Assembly: GCA_029339505.1 (NCBI GenBank)
Contig: JAQISU010000169.1
Coordinates: 4,828,001 to 4,892,000, forward strand
Length of the DNA: 64,000 bases
Direction of reading: 5' to 3'
Source: Unio delphinus
Taxonomy: Eukaryota; Mollusca; Bivalvia; Unionida; Unionidae
The notes under the pieces are model-generated. The model was not told the origin of the DNA, made no database searches, and was given only the letters and a program-made list of their open reading frames with translations. Position numbers and translations under genes: made by a program. This document shows, one piece after another, positions 13,006-24,910 of this stretch; the stretch's first letter is position 1; every line of letters starts with the position of its first letter.

Positions 13006-13468
13006 AACCAAATTGAGAGGGTGTGAGTGATATGTGATATATGATATGGTACTGTGGTTATCATCATCTTGGAGATGACTTATCACAGTGTTATTGCCTG
13101 ATTCAATCAAATAATAAAATAATATATGAAATTAATGGATTCAATAACATAGATCTGTGCAAAGATATAGAATATGACACAAGACCCCAAATGTAAAATA
13201 TAAAAGAATTATTCAATGACATAACCAAATTAAAATTGAACATGACATTTGGATTATGCACTTTCTCTTAGAAATAGAACTACAGAATTTATACAAAATG
13301 CAATCAGCTGTTCTGTTACACCAATAAAACAAACCTTTGCAATTTTACTGTCTGGAAAAAGTGTATAAAATAAATTACCAGCAAGACTAGTAACTGAGGA
13401 AGGTTCATTTCTAACAGATTTTTAGTAAACCAAGATTTGATTAAATTATATCAAGGTTCTCTCTGACA
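13006..13468. other. No recognisable feature
   Basis: AT-rich. It lies downstream (minus strand) of the BED-finger fragment and may contain the rest of a decayed transposon, but I could not read it. Confidence 0.4.
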
Positions 13469-13651
13469 TTAATAAATGTCGTTAAGTTCAGTCTGGGTTA
13501 ACGATGATGAAGCAGCAAGCTGATGTTTATTATCTTTTACATGCTGTTTTACATCCATGGCACCTCTATGCCCAATAGCAAAACTGCAATTACACAATTT
13601 GCAAAATGCAAGGTTTTCTGTTTTACTAGATGGTTTCACAAATCTAAACAA
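13469..13651 (-). pseudogene. BED-type zinc-finger fragment of a hAT transposase
   Basis: The 60-residue open frame contains Cys17-x2-Cys20, then His37 and His43, in the context CKLCNCSFAIGHRGAMDVKQ. The pattern 'C-x2-C-x3-F-x-I-G-H-x-G-x2-D-V-K-x-H-x5-H' is the BED zinc finger at the N terminus of many hAT transposases and their domesticated ZBED relatives, where it binds DNA. No DDE/RNase-H-like core or C-terminal dimerisation domain could be read on either side, so it is a remnant or one exon of a decayed element. No terminal inverted repeats were identified. Confidence 0.6.
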
Positions 13652-15107
13652 GACAGCATAACTGACCTATTGCCACTTGTCAATCATACTGATCAATTAA
13701 CCAATCAATGAGTGTAAATTAAACGCACCTTTAGGCATTACTTATGTCCGCCATTTTCTTCCAAAAAGCTGCATGTGGCAATATTGAACTGATTGCGATA
13801 AGTGTTCACAATATTTGCAATAATTTGTTGATTTCTTGATTGATAAGGGTAAAAGGAAGTTAATGTGAGCCTTGTTATTCTGACTGACTGTTGATATCCA
13901 GATTGTCTAAATGGAAGACTTAGCTTTATTTCTTTTCTTGAAACATAGACAAAACATCAATGGATAAAGACTTTTAAATAAATTCAAAAACAATAGTTTC
14001 AGATAATTATCATCCCATATATTCAGCATGCATGTACATGTTTGCATCAACAGACATCATTGATCAAAATCCCATATGATGAACATAGCAGAACTTAAAT
14101 TATTATGTACAACAGTATACTTCTAAACAGTAATTATTTACGAATTTCTTATTAATTTTTAATTAATTTCTTTTCAAGGCAGCATGAACATAAACCAGAT
14201 AAAAATAATAAGAATAGGATTGCATACTAAATACATTAGCACTTTCTCCTTGTATATGAACAATTTCTTGAGCAGCTTTAAAATTGTTTATCAGTTACTG
14301 AAATAAAACACTTAAATTATTACTATACAAACTTAAACTACAAATATTGTCCACTGCAGTATCAATTATGTGACTTTGAAATTTTATATTTTTAAGAATA
14401 ATACAAATTATTTTCAATAAACATTTCACTAGAGCTGAAATATATTTCTTTGCCAAATACCGCATGTTTGTCGGAGGTTAGCAGGGCGTCATGTCATGTA
14501 ATTTGGTAGGTGGAGCAATCAATCTATCATCTCGCTTCCAGTTCTGTTTTCTTTTTGTTGCTTGAGAAAATTCTGAATCTTTTGGTTTCATTTTTGACAG
14601 GACTCAAAGTTGAATATTACGAAGATGAGATAGAGTGAACCGCTTTGCACAATCCAATATTGTGGTTAAAGAGTGGCAGAATGGTAGCCTCAATTTTTAA
14701 TGAAACAATCATATTTTAGAACCCTATATCCATGTGATACATTTATTCTCAGAATAGAACCGGGTGCTCTTTCTAAACTAAAAAATGCAAGGAAAATTTT
14801 AATGTATTTTTTTTTAAAACAAGAAAAATGTACATAAGTATTCTGGTAAAAAAACAAACCAGTACAAATGCAGAAATAATGGGAAACTTAGCAGCTATGC
14901 AAGGCCATATATCAATCTTAATGGTTACATGTCATGCTGGCCATGTAAAAATCTGTTGCAACATCTAAAAAAAACAGATCAGGTTCAACAGTGTAATTAT
15001 GATAAAAATTGAACTCTTATCTACAAGCAAATCAGGGCCTATGTCTTTTGTACTTCAGTACACATTATATATTGGTAAACAAGGTTGTTGTACCTAATAA
15101 AGGAAAA
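13652..15107. other. No secure gene
   Basis: AT-rich. It contains the speculative terminal exon at 14601-14638 and otherwise nothing recognised. Confidence 0.5.
14601..14638 (+). CDS. Candidate terminal exon of the same unrecognised small gene (speculative)
   Basis: A good 3' splice site (pyrimidine-rich tract ending TTTTTGACAG at 14600) precedes 38 nt. Entered in phase 1, these read (G)LKVEYYEDEIE and then TGA. The phase equals that left by the exon at 9971-10025, and direct joining would give a 30-residue protein; additional exons in the 4.6-kb gap are possible. No AATAAA lies close downstream. Phase agreement alone has a one-in-three chance. Confidence 0.2.
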
Positions 15108-15257
15108 CTAACATATCTGTATGCTTGCTTATAAGTGGAGTCCAACTGCAAACTGGCAAATCTTGGTCTGGAGTAATTAGTAGAACAAACAACACAGATC
15201 ATGATTTGTAGGTCCATTGCAGTTTGAGTGAACTTGTAAGCAAGCATATATGGTATA
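15108..15257. mobile_element. MITE family M2, internally deleted copy
   Basis: The left arm 'gcttgcttataagtggagtc' and the right arm 'gaacttgtaagcaagcatat' are inverted repeats, followed by 'atggtata'. Much of the usual interior is missing, leaving 'gtagaacaaacaacacagat'. Confidence 0.7.
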
Positions 15258-15424
15258 TATTTATTAAAAAGTATTGGTGAACAGAAAGAAGAAAAAAAAA
15301 GAAAGAGCAAAAAATGGAGAAAAAAATATTAATTTTGTGACTATGAATTAAGACCAGTATGTGTAGCTGGGTTAGAATGTACATAAACATTATCCAGGAT
15401 AATAGCATACATAATCATATACCA

Positions 15425-15652
15425 TACCGTAAAAACTTGCTTGTAAGAGGATTCCAACTGCACAAGGCACATATCCAGATCTGCCACCACATAATGTGCC
15501 ATCAGATCTGGGTTTGTGCAGTTTGTTAGGAGTAATCAGTAGAATAAACATCATAAACCCTGTTCTGCAGGCACATTATGCTTTGGCAGATCAGGATCTT
15601 TTTTTTTTTTTTTTGTAGTTTGACATTTAAGCTAGTACATATGGTATATAGT
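15425..15652. mobile_element. MITE family M2 copy
   Basis: The left end TACCGTAAAAACTTGCTTGT and the right end 'agctagtacatatggta' frame the full M2 interior, including 'gtttgttaggagtaatcagt' and two opposed 'gatctgcc/ggcagatc' dyads. A T17 tract interrupts it near 15599-15615. A further diverged start ('ggttggataccaactacaaa') follows at 15659. Confidence 0.75.
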
Positions 15653-17630
15653 TGTGTATAGGTTGGATACCAACTACAAACTGCTTAAGCCTGAATCGTT
15701 GTTGCATAATGCAATAAACCATCTGGATTCATATTCCCCTTAAAACTTTCCCCTTAAAATAACAAATCTTTTATATCCTCCTCAACAGCATAAGGTCAAT
15801 CCTATAAAGCCTGTTGCTTTCTTAAAAGGTAACTGTAAATCAAGCACCACCATGGGAGCTATGGTTTGAGTATCCAGGAGAATATTTATTACGTCTACAG
15901 TCACTTGCTAAAGCATAAAAGAAAATAATTGTTTATGATTATAGTCCATTGGTAATGCCAAACATGCTGGTTTATTGAACATTTTAAACATAAAAGATGC
16001 ACTGGATACCAAAATAATTGGTATGAAATCTCCATGATCCCTTGTTTGTGATCATCAATATTACCTCAATTTTGCTGAAAGATTCTGGTACAACTTCTAG
16101 ACTTTGTTTTACAGAAGATCAATAAGTTATATATACTTTTCCCTATCTGTAAGTGTATACATGTTTAGACAATCTGATGAATAAAATAAATAAATGTTTA
16201 TTATATAAATGGAAAAAAAAGTTAAATACGTTTAAATAGGGTTAAGTGTTCTACTGAAAATGGTGTCATAACAGCAAACTATTGTGATGCAACACTATGG
16301 CATCTGACTGCAACTTGGCCACAAGGAGTATGTATGCCTGCCATATTTCCAGATGTAACGTTTTGCTTTTGGAGACTCAGACATGTGTTCAGAGGTCCCA
16401 AGAGGAATCAAAACACGTTGCCAAATAGGGTGACATCATTCAAATTGAGACTAAGACAATTTTTCATAGAACCCAACAGGAAATTATTGGAAATGCAAAT
16501 CGTGATTTTAAAAAAATAACTTGTGTCACATGTTTAGGTTCTAATAAACAGTAACACAGATGAAGTGAAAACAACAAGCTTTGTAAAATTTAACAAATAA
16601 TTTATTGCACTGAAAAAACAATGTAAAAATGATAAAATATAACTTATGGTTTTAAATATCAAATCCAAAAATAATCCATGATTTAAATTTTCAAAGTTCT
16701 AGTAATGAAATGTTCTAATGACTTCAAGTTTGAGTCCTGATGAAAATCCAAGATGGAAGATGATGCATTCTGTGGTCTGTATTTTGTTGGATCTACAGTT
16801 TCTTGTAGAAACACAAGAAAGAATGCTCCAGTGTTGGAAATCTGTATAAAATTTTGATAAATTGTCTTTGTCCAAGAATTCTGTATGAACATTCAACTAA
16901 TTCCAGAGAAACGATTTAGTCTTTAAAGTCCAAATAATCTAATGAAAATTGAACATATAATTCGAAAACTGACTGCACTGAACTTGAAATCATGGGTAAA
17001 AGCTTGAAACTGAGAAATTCTTATCATAACATCTGTATTAAACCATAGCTGCTGCGTAAAAGATACCCATATGAGAGTTACATGATCTGATTCCAGAAAC
17101 TCATAGAAATTATTTACTTCAAACTATGATTTTTCATCATGCTGTGAGATACCAAAATTGTAAGAAAAATCTTCTTGCATAAGTAATCAAAATTAAACTT
17201 CTTTGGTTGTTATCAGTAAAATTATAAATCCTGCTGAAAAGTAGTCCATTTACATCAACATAATTGGTATAATTATCATAATAAAATCAGGCCCATCCAT
17301 CATAAAAACTTTTTGAGTAACAAAGTTTCACTCTAGACTTGGAAATATTACATGTATTTGAAATTTAGTAAGGTTTGGAATAGAGCCAAATTTAATGGGG
17401 GAGGGTAGTAAGCTCATATTCTGGACATAATTTAAGAATCTAACAAAAGTTCTATTCCAAAAGCTTTGACAATCAGATCTGATTAAATTAGGGTTAAATT
17501 ATAGCCATTTCAGGATCTTCATGACTTTACTTCCTTTATTGGTTGCTAAATTCAAAGTAAATAGATGTACTCCTGTGTTTGGAGTTTCATCTTATATTCT
17601 CAAGCCCAAGATCTATCAGGAAACCATGAT
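15653..17630. other. No gene seen
   Basis: Unassigned AT-rich DNA. Open frames at 16334-16519 and 16683-16896 lack family motifs and splice support. Confidence 0.5.
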
Positions 17631-17846
17631 TACCGTATATACTCACTTATAAGATGAGTCGAATTGCAAACTACACAGACCCAAATCTGTAATTGCACAA
17701 TGCACATGCTGATGCAGGTCTGTGCAGTTTATTTGGAGTAATCAGTAGAACAAACAACAAAGACCCTGATCTGCAGGAATATTATGATGCATCTGATCAG
17801 AATCTTTGTTTGTAGTTTGACTTACCGTGTAAGCGAGTATGGTTGG
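17631..17846. mobile_element. MITE family M2, best-preserved copy
   Basis: The element begins TACCGTATATACTCACTTAT and ends with the inverted counterpart (GTAAGCGAGTATGGTTGGTA). The interior shows paired 'ccaaatctgtaattgcacaa' and 'ctgatctgcaggaatattat' segments, plus 'gtagtttgac' mirrored by 'gcaaactac'. The whole 216-bp unit can fold back on itself. No coding capacity. Confidence 0.8.
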
Positions 17847-18362
17847 TATCTCAATATGTTTAATCCTGCTAGTAACTTAATAAATATGATGCGTGAGAGC
17901 ACTTAATATTTGGAAAAGCAGAGATAACAAAACTTAGTCGTTGGCATAGTTTTCTTTGAACAAAATTACTCTGACTAACATATATACTACTGATGATGGG
18001 CTATATCATTATGCAAAATTTGGGTGTAACATTAATAAAATGGAAGTAGATTAAGTTTGAAATGAAAAGTGCATCATACTTATAAATTAGTCAAAACAAA
18101 TGCTCATGGATAAGGAAAAATAAATATATAATTTTTAAAAAAGGTTTTTAATGATGTCTGAAAAGATTCTAATAGAGTGTTTAAATTATATATCTTTTTC
18201 TTATCTTTTACCTCAGAATTTTCTCTCACATAAAATTAAACAAGTCTTAAAAACAGCAATTTTTGTAAAATATAATTGGTTCTGTTATAGGATCACAGTT
18301 TCCTATATCACACTTAAGAACTTAATCCCTCCTATTCCATGGTTATAGCTGTCCTTATCATA
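17847..18362. other. No recognisable feature
   Basis: AT-rich sequence with one unsupported 65-codon open frame. Confidence 0.5.
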
Positions 18363-18500
18363 ATCATCAATCCATAACCCAAAAGGGTTTGGGGCACCTC
18401 GATTGACTTAATTTACAACAAATTGTCTCCATTTTTCCCTGTTTTCTACTGCCTTTTCGGAATTGACAAACCCCATGCATGTCCAGGATACAGCTGTACC
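18363..18500 (-). pseudogene. LINE ORF2 C-terminal fragment
   Basis: The minus-strand frame reads WTCMGFVNSEKAVENREKWR, then QFVVN, a stop, and VNRGAPNPFGLW. The 'A-x-(D/N)-R-x2-W-R-x2-V ... GAP' pattern is typical of the last residues of many non-LTR retrotransposon ORF2 proteins. The in-frame stop and absence of a readable reverse transcriptase upstream show it is dead. Family not assigned. Confidence 0.45.
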
Positions 18501-19295
18501 ACTTTTTATTTACTTTTTTATTTATGCGTAACAGGCCTGAAAAGTTTTTCTTTTAAAACTCAAACCATGCTATTATGCAAATAATTAACTTGAATATGAA
18601 TGTACTGTACACAGATGTATGCTACAATTATGTATCCTGAACAATAGCTGTGTAGTATTACCAGTATACCCCAGTATTTTTTTCCCCAGTGGTACAATAC
18701 CATGGTACTTTTACACTGTAGTGGTACATGTAGGAAAGTAAGTAAGGAAAGTATAGAAATTTTGTGAGTAATCATATTATGACTTTAATGATAATAAAAG
18801 TGTCTTCATTATTCAGGACAAAATATTTCCAATTTTTATATATAATCAAAACTGTTGTAATTGTCACAAATTAATGTAAATACTACAAATATAATTATCA
18901 TTTTGATTCTTTAATCACATGTTTGATATGTATCACAATTGACAATGTGGTGGCATATTGCAATATTGTAAAAGATATTCAGGCAAAATGAAAATTTCAG
19001 AAAACATATGGACTAAACAAAACAACAAAGAATAAACAAACAATTTTGTATCAGTTATTTACTAGCATATGTGAATGTGTTAAGTACATCTATTCCTTTG
19101 CAAGACTCCGAATCATCCTACAATTTATTTTCTGTCTGAACTTTACATAACATCTCAAGTCTTTTAAATATTTTTTGGTTCGTTGAGAAGGTTTATTTTA
19201 GGTTTCCTGATGCTCTTTCATAAATATTTTGCCCTGGTGTTGGCATCCCACTTGAAAGTTTCCCTGCTTATCACATCAATAGTGTAGCCAGTATA
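18501..19295. other. No recognisable feature
   Basis: AT-rich. It may include more of the decayed elements on either side. Confidence 0.4.
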
Positions 19296-19406
19296 TTATA
19301 GGCTTTTAGTGTCAACAATTTCTAATTTTATCAACAGGCTCTCTAATGTCTGCATGTCACTCACAGCATCAGCTACATCGTAAGCTTCATGATCATACTT
19401 TAGCTT
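19296..19406 (-). pseudogene. Fragment resembling a DEDD-type 3'-5' exonuclease motif III
   Basis: A minus-strand acceptor-like sequence (ttgtaatctag) precedes KLKYDHEAYDVADAVSDMQT, then LESLLIKLEIVDTKSL and a stop. The spacing Y-D-x-x-(D/N)-A-(V/L)-x-D-(M/V)-x-x-L matches exonuclease motif III of DnaQ-like proteins, where the second position before (D/N) is normally the catalytic His and here is Ala. Such domains occur in repeat-associated and PML-like proteins of invertebrates. Only 36 codons are open, so it is a relic or a single exon of something I cannot complete. Confidence 0.3.
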
Positions 19407-20887
19407 CTAGATTACAACATATGCAACAATTAACATACACGTAGCAAAATCATTTTCTATAAGGTACTGACCATTTAACCGGGGTAGAGACTGTGATTTT
19501 CTTTTGAGCTGAAATATCTTCTCTTTTTTTTATCTCAAGATAAAAAAAAATTCCAAATAATATCATGGATATAATGTGTTATTTTGCTATAAATCTGAGC
19601 AAGATATTTTTTCCCAGCTACTGACAGACAGAAATTAACCAAAAAAGAGTCAGGCTTCTACACAAGAACACTGAATTGTTAATATAACTGCATTATACAT
19701 ATTCAATGGTACATATTACATTCATTCAGAAATACTCTGGTAATTTTTTTGTGGTACCCAGCTCTCCTGAACAATGTACTTATGTAATGCTTCACAACTC
19801 TTGGTGTATTGTTATTGTGATGACTATCCTGTAGTTTAGGGACTCCACTTTACCTCAACATGCAGTAACTAATTGTTTGTCGGGTTGGAAACTTAGGAGG
19901 AACCTCAGATTAACCATTTGTGTTATGCAGCACCAACAGTGCTTTCTTAAAACTGCTCTGTAGATTGCATGTCTCAAAATGCCACCATATACTGATTTCA
20001 GGCACTCTCTTGCAGCAACACATGCTCTTAGCTTTTCATCTGATTTGTAAAATATACAAACTATAAGCCATGAATAATCAACATTTGTACCTTTATTGAT
20101 AAATTTTTATCATTTTTAGCCAAAAAATTCAAAGATCAAATGACTCAAATGATGACTGAAAATGAGAATGACTCCATGATTACATGGTCACTAGAGGGCA
20201 GTTTGGTACTTTCTTAAATAGCTAAAGCAAAAAAGCATATGGCAGATTCAACAAAAATTCCCTATATTAACCCCAAGCTTTGTATATAGGTATATTGGAA
20301 ATATATATAAATAAATTTTGACTTGGACAAGCATTAAACAAAAATAAAATAACCTGTTTTTTGTTCTTCTCACAAGCATAAGAGGCCGACTACCTGAGTT
20401 TACTAAACTTAAAATGACATACATTTTTTATCATTATTACCAGATTGGAAAGTATTCAAATGAATGCAATGCTATATAATCCCAACAGTAAATGAACTCT
20501 GCAGTAACTGGAATTATATGCTGAAGAAAACATGGCATTTATTAGGCTCATATTCCCAAATTTGATTAGGAATCACTAGGTGATAGCTACACGTTACTTA
20601 TAACATGATTTCAACCATGATCCCCATTAAGAAGAACACATTATTAAAGAAAAGCAAAGGAATCAATAGCTTTGAAAATGGTCCTTCTTTTGGTCAAGTT
20701 TTGGTGATATGTTATGACAAATGGAAATGAGGAATGACCAACATTTAAAAATGGAACCTCAGATTAACAATGTGAATCTTAGTGTCAAATAATCTTCGAT
20801 CTCTTTTCTGGATAATTCGAATAAACTTCCATGCTGTTACCAATATATGATAAGCTTTTTTTAATTAATTTTTTTATGTCTATGTCC
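19407..20887. other. No recognisable feature
   Basis: AT-rich with no supported gene. Upstream of the exonuclease-like fragment, the minus strand can be read a little further (PRLNGQYLIENDFAT) at about 19437-19481 before stops. Confidence 0.4.
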
Positions 20888-21130
20888 ATAATATAATATA
20901 ATATAATAAAATATAATAAAATAAAATAAAATAAAATAAAATATAATATAATATAATATAATATAATATAATATAATATAATAAAATATAATAAAATAAA
21001 ATAAAATAAAATATAATATAATATAATATAATATAATATAATATAATATAATATAATATAATATAATATAATATAATATAATATAATATAATATAATATA
21101 ATATAATAGTAGTAGTAGTAGTAGTAGTAA
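20888..21130. repeat. (ATAAT)n/(ATAAA)n satellite tract plus (AGT)n
   Basis: About 220 bp of 5-bp units alternate between ATAAT-type and AAAAT-type blocks, followed by seven AGT triplets at 21107-21128. The 132-codon frame across it on the minus strand (poly-Tyr/Ile/Leu) is a repeat artefact. Confidence 0.95.
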
Positions 21131-22750
21131 AAGTTTAGAAATTCATGAAAAGTAGGTAAAACTATTTGAAAACCAGTCATCACACAGATAAAAACTCAAA
21201 GGAAAGACTGAAAAAAAACATCCTAATGTCTGATCACCCACTAAGTTTTGGATTTACAACACATACTTGGTACCAATTAGGTTTCATGTCTAAATATACA
21301 GTAGCGTTTAAGAAACTGATCTAAATACAAAAACTAATTTATAACCACTGGAGCCTGAACTAACAGATGGTTATAAGCTGATAATTCTTTAATTGAGAGA
21401 AGTTTTTCACTGGAGGGAAAATATGTAAAATTAACAAAATTCTGTCCTGTACAATTCAGAATTGTGTGAAGCAATTTCTCAAAAAACAAAAAACAACTCA
21501 GTACACCAAAAATCATGAGCAAAAGAAGTGAGCATGTACTTTCTTGTTTTGTTTATTGCAACCTTTGATAATCTAAGGCAATCTTTCATTTCCAGGACCT
21601 GAATATAAAGCTTAAAGAATATATAAAAAATATCTGCACAGTGTACCTGGAATACATTAATTTAAATGATAATTGACCCCAGGTAAGGGCAGCACTGATT
21701 CTGACAAGCTTATCAGAACCTTTGATAAAAAGTTTTGGCCATTTAATACAACAACAAAAAAAAACATTCAAATGGGGAATTAAAATTTACTTACGCTTAC
21801 CCTAGATCTCAATATTTGATTTAATAGAACATACAAGCATTACTTAAAGCCTGTTCTCATCTGTGTTATTTCTTACATCTGAGTCCTAATAAAATCTTAC
21901 ACAATATGACTTTAGTAATAATAACAGCCAAAGATTTAATTAAAAAGTATTATATTTAAAAGTACCATTTTTTTCTCCATACTTTAATCAGAGGATTGCA
22001 TATAACAGGAATGAGATACCTGTCAGTTTTCCTTTTATGACATCAATACATGTAGCTACTCTTTGCTGACCTGGTACTGTAGAACAGTATCAGACAAAAG
22101 GAGCTACCGGTAAATGCAAAAACCTTACCTTGACATCCATGCCAATGACAACAATACATTTGGAAAAGTGATTCCTAAATCTTGCATTTGCAGGCAAAAA
22201 AAATAGATTAACCATTCTAACAGTTCTTGCTTCTTTATCTACTGGACAATTTACAACATTATAAATGAGATTTCAAAGTAAACATTGTTTTATTGACAGA
22301 TGTTGACTCTAGAGAGAGTGCTTTTTGGGCTTTCAATCTCGTTTTGTGATATAAATGTCCACATCTGATGCAGACAAGCAACAGCTCTTGGGATAGAATA
22401 AGGTACATAAAACTGATTAACTCTATGTACAAGGCCTTGTTCCTTTTTAAATGGATGTCTTTAGATGCATTATGGGATTTCACAGTATTCATTATGGTGC
22501 ATTTGCCTTACAAATTATTGCTTTCTGTTAAGTAAAGAGTTAAATATTAACTGTTTTGTGTGGGAGATATGGTCATAAGATTTTTTATTTCATTTAATAT
22601 TGTTTAAGTGTTTTATGCTGTTGAAATATTATTTACATTTCTTTTAAAGGAACTGATGAAAATTTATGCATGCACATACAAGCTGCATGTGTATGTACTG
22701 TAAACTAAAATATAGACTATTTTGTCTTGTTATTGTTGATGCCAAATTAC
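21131..22750. other. No secure gene
   Basis: Unassigned. A strong minus-strand donor-like site (GTCAAG|GTAAGG) lies at about 22128-22133, but no matching exon could be defined. Confidence 0.45.
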
Positions 22751-23219
22751 TTACTGTATATACTCACCTGTAAGATGAGTCCAGCTGCAAACTGCACAGA
22801 CCTAGATCTGCCATTGCATAATACACTGGCAGATGTGTTTCTGTGTAAATGTTGTTGTTAAGGGTTTAATGCTATTTTTCAGCACCAGATAGATATACAT
22901 GGCAGAGAGTATAAATAGTGGAAGAAGAACCAGGGAAAACCCTGGAAAGAACAATTGACTCATCAAACAATACTGGCAAGCTTTCTCACATACCCACATT
23001 GGCCGTGCCTGAGACTTGAACCCATGTGAGATGGCAATGATCCGTAATGGTCAGAGCTTTGGACCACTCAGCCACTCAGGGGGCCCTGGTTCTGTTTGTT
23101 AGGAGTAATCAGTGGAACAAACAACATACACCCTAATTTGCATGTGCATTATGATACAACAGATCATGAGTTTGTTGACTGCAATTTGACTAGACTTATG
23201 AGTGAGTATATATAGTAAC
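22751..23219. mobile_element. MITE family M2 copy split by a SINE-B insertion
   Basis: The left end is CTTACTGTATATACTCACCT and the right end 'ttatgagtgagtatatatag'. The interior is interrupted between 'ttctgtgtaaa' (about 22850) and 'tctgtttgttaggagtaatc' (about 23091) by a reverse-oriented SINE-B. Confidence 0.85.
22853..23095 (-). repeat. SINE-B, nearly full length, nested in MITE M2
   Basis: Read on the minus strand it starts GGGCCCCCTGAGTGGCTGAG and continues 'tggtccaaagctctgacc', a tRNA-Leu/Ser-like head. A B box follows ('gggttcaagtctc'), then 'aagcttgccag', the 'ggttttccctggttcttctt' body and the 3' end 'gctgaaaaatagcattaaac' plus a TTG-type simple tail (AAC repeats on this strand). 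Confidence 0.85.
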
Positions 23220-24267
23220 ATTTGATGATGATGATGATGAAAAGGTCCAAGTAAAGTAAAAGTACCTTGCAAAACAGGAAATTATAAACTCCACCTGTCC
23301 AGTCTGTCTCAGATTGCTGATTATGTGACCAGAGATTTATTAGCAAAATAACCTTTGGTAATTTACCATGCTAAGTCAACACCATGATGTATGATTCCAG
23401 CAAAATTCGAATAATTTCCAATGAAGGTATTTGTCCATTATGCAAAATGTCTGTGAAAATAGTTTGTATCAATGGTTGCCTTTTCCAGTTCTTGTGCTAT
23501 ATTCTGTAAACAGTATTCATGCATACAGTGATCCTGATGAACTGAAATGCACCGACCTGACAAATGACCAAGACTGCTTGCTCATATTCAAGTAGAATTT
23601 GTATGCCTTTTAACTTTTTTAAATTCCAACCCCTTTATTTGATTTTATAAAAAAGATTTAATTACTATGATACAACAAAACACAACTACTTTTAATTCAG
23701 TGTAACAATACAACAAATACTTCCATAAGCCAAATAATAAAACATGGCGAGTATTTAATTAGGTTCTCAAGAAATGCTTGCAGATCTTCCTAGCATATTT
23801 CATGTTTGAATCAATGCGGGCACATTACATTTATGATGATTACACAAAAACTGAAGTAAAAGATAGAACTAAATACAAATTACACTTGACTAAACTTATT
23901 TATCCAGTATTTATTTATTAAAGTGCTGCCTCCAGGATGGGGGACTGACATATTCATTTATCAAAATTTAATTGAATATTGTTATTTATGGTTAAATAAG
24001 AATGTTGTTTGGAACAAAATTTAGCAACATATACAACTTCTTATTAAAACCTGATAATTTCAAGATGTTGATTAAAATGGTAAAATGAAGATTTCCATTA
24101 CCATGACTTTCTTAATTTTCAACAAATAGGGGACAATTTTTTGTATTTTCACGTTTTAATTATAATTATTTATATTATATACTAGATCTATCCATATCTA
24201 CATGCGGTTCAAATTATTAAGTTGCAACAGTGGTAGATTTATCTAGATAAAATAATTTTGTATTTAC
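23220..24267. other. Presumed CPSF2 intron, nothing recognised
   Basis: AT-rich DNA immediately 3' (minus strand) of the last CPSF2 exon found. A (TGA)n run is at 23224-23240. Confidence 0.5.
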
Positions 24268-24373
24268 CTCATTCTTCATCATAAGGTCATGTTTGGCCTT
24301 AGAGCTGATGGGATAAGACATTCCATCAACCTCCATCTCTTCCTCACTTTCCTCACTAGATTCACTCTCGAGG
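24268..24373 (-). CDS. CPSF2: CPSF2 internal exon, downstream of the three found
   Basis: The first base completes the split codon from the previous exon (AA+C, Asn). The remaining 35 codons read LESESSEESEEEMEVDGM, then SYPISSKAKHDLMMKNE. The acidic serine/glutamate stretch corresponds to the human SSDESDIEEDID segment, and KHDLMMK is identical to human CPSF2. Acidic low-complexity stretches of this kind are often phosphorylated. The acceptor is catttaag at 24374-24381 and the donor is GAG|GTAAAT at 24268/24267. The next expected exon (GSRKGSFFKQ... KWDEYGE region) was not found between 1 and 24267, so either the following intron exceeds 24 kb, I missed the exon, or the assembly is interrupted. 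Confidence 0.9.
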
Positions 24374-24910
24374 CTTAAATGAAAGAAATTGACACTCTAA
24401 TTACTTTTAGATAAATATAATACTTAATATTTGTACTTTCACTTAATAACGGAAGGAAATATTTATTCCCAAATTAATAACCCCCTCCCTTTTTATAAGA
24501 ATGGAAAATTTAAAAGATGCTGTGTGCGACCTATGCTTTTCAATACCTATCTGCTATAGATCCATGATTACAACAAAATGCTGCAGCAGTCTCAGTTGAT
24601 CACAATGTTAAATTGTATATATCAATGTATAACTTACTAAAGTCACACTAGGTACATATATACATGTATGTTCATTGCTATCTTCTAACACTTTAATGAG
24701 CCAAACGATTAATTTGTAGTGTTAGTATGATCATCACATACTGAGGCAATTTCCAAGCAAGACCTGTCATGCAATTGCATAACTATGCAAAAAGCAAATT
24801 TAAGGATATGACACATTATAATTACTTCTCATTAGCTAAAAGCTATAATTATGTCAATCAAATTACATAGCAATGTACCAAATTTCATAGGTTTGATGAC
24901 TGCACTGTGT

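Noticed and set aside
16334..16519. 61-codon frame sharing 'CFWRLR' with 54289-54477
   Set aside because: The shared nucleotides are short (tgcttttggaga) and the similarity does not extend.
20785..21183. 132-codon minus-strand frame rich in Tyr/Ile/Leu
   Set aside because: Translation of an (ATAAT)n tract.
22128..22185. Minus-strand exon candidate reading FRNHFSKCIVVIGMDVK before a GTAAGG donor
   Set aside because: The peptide does not match the expected CPSF2 sequence and the acceptor side is unconvincing.
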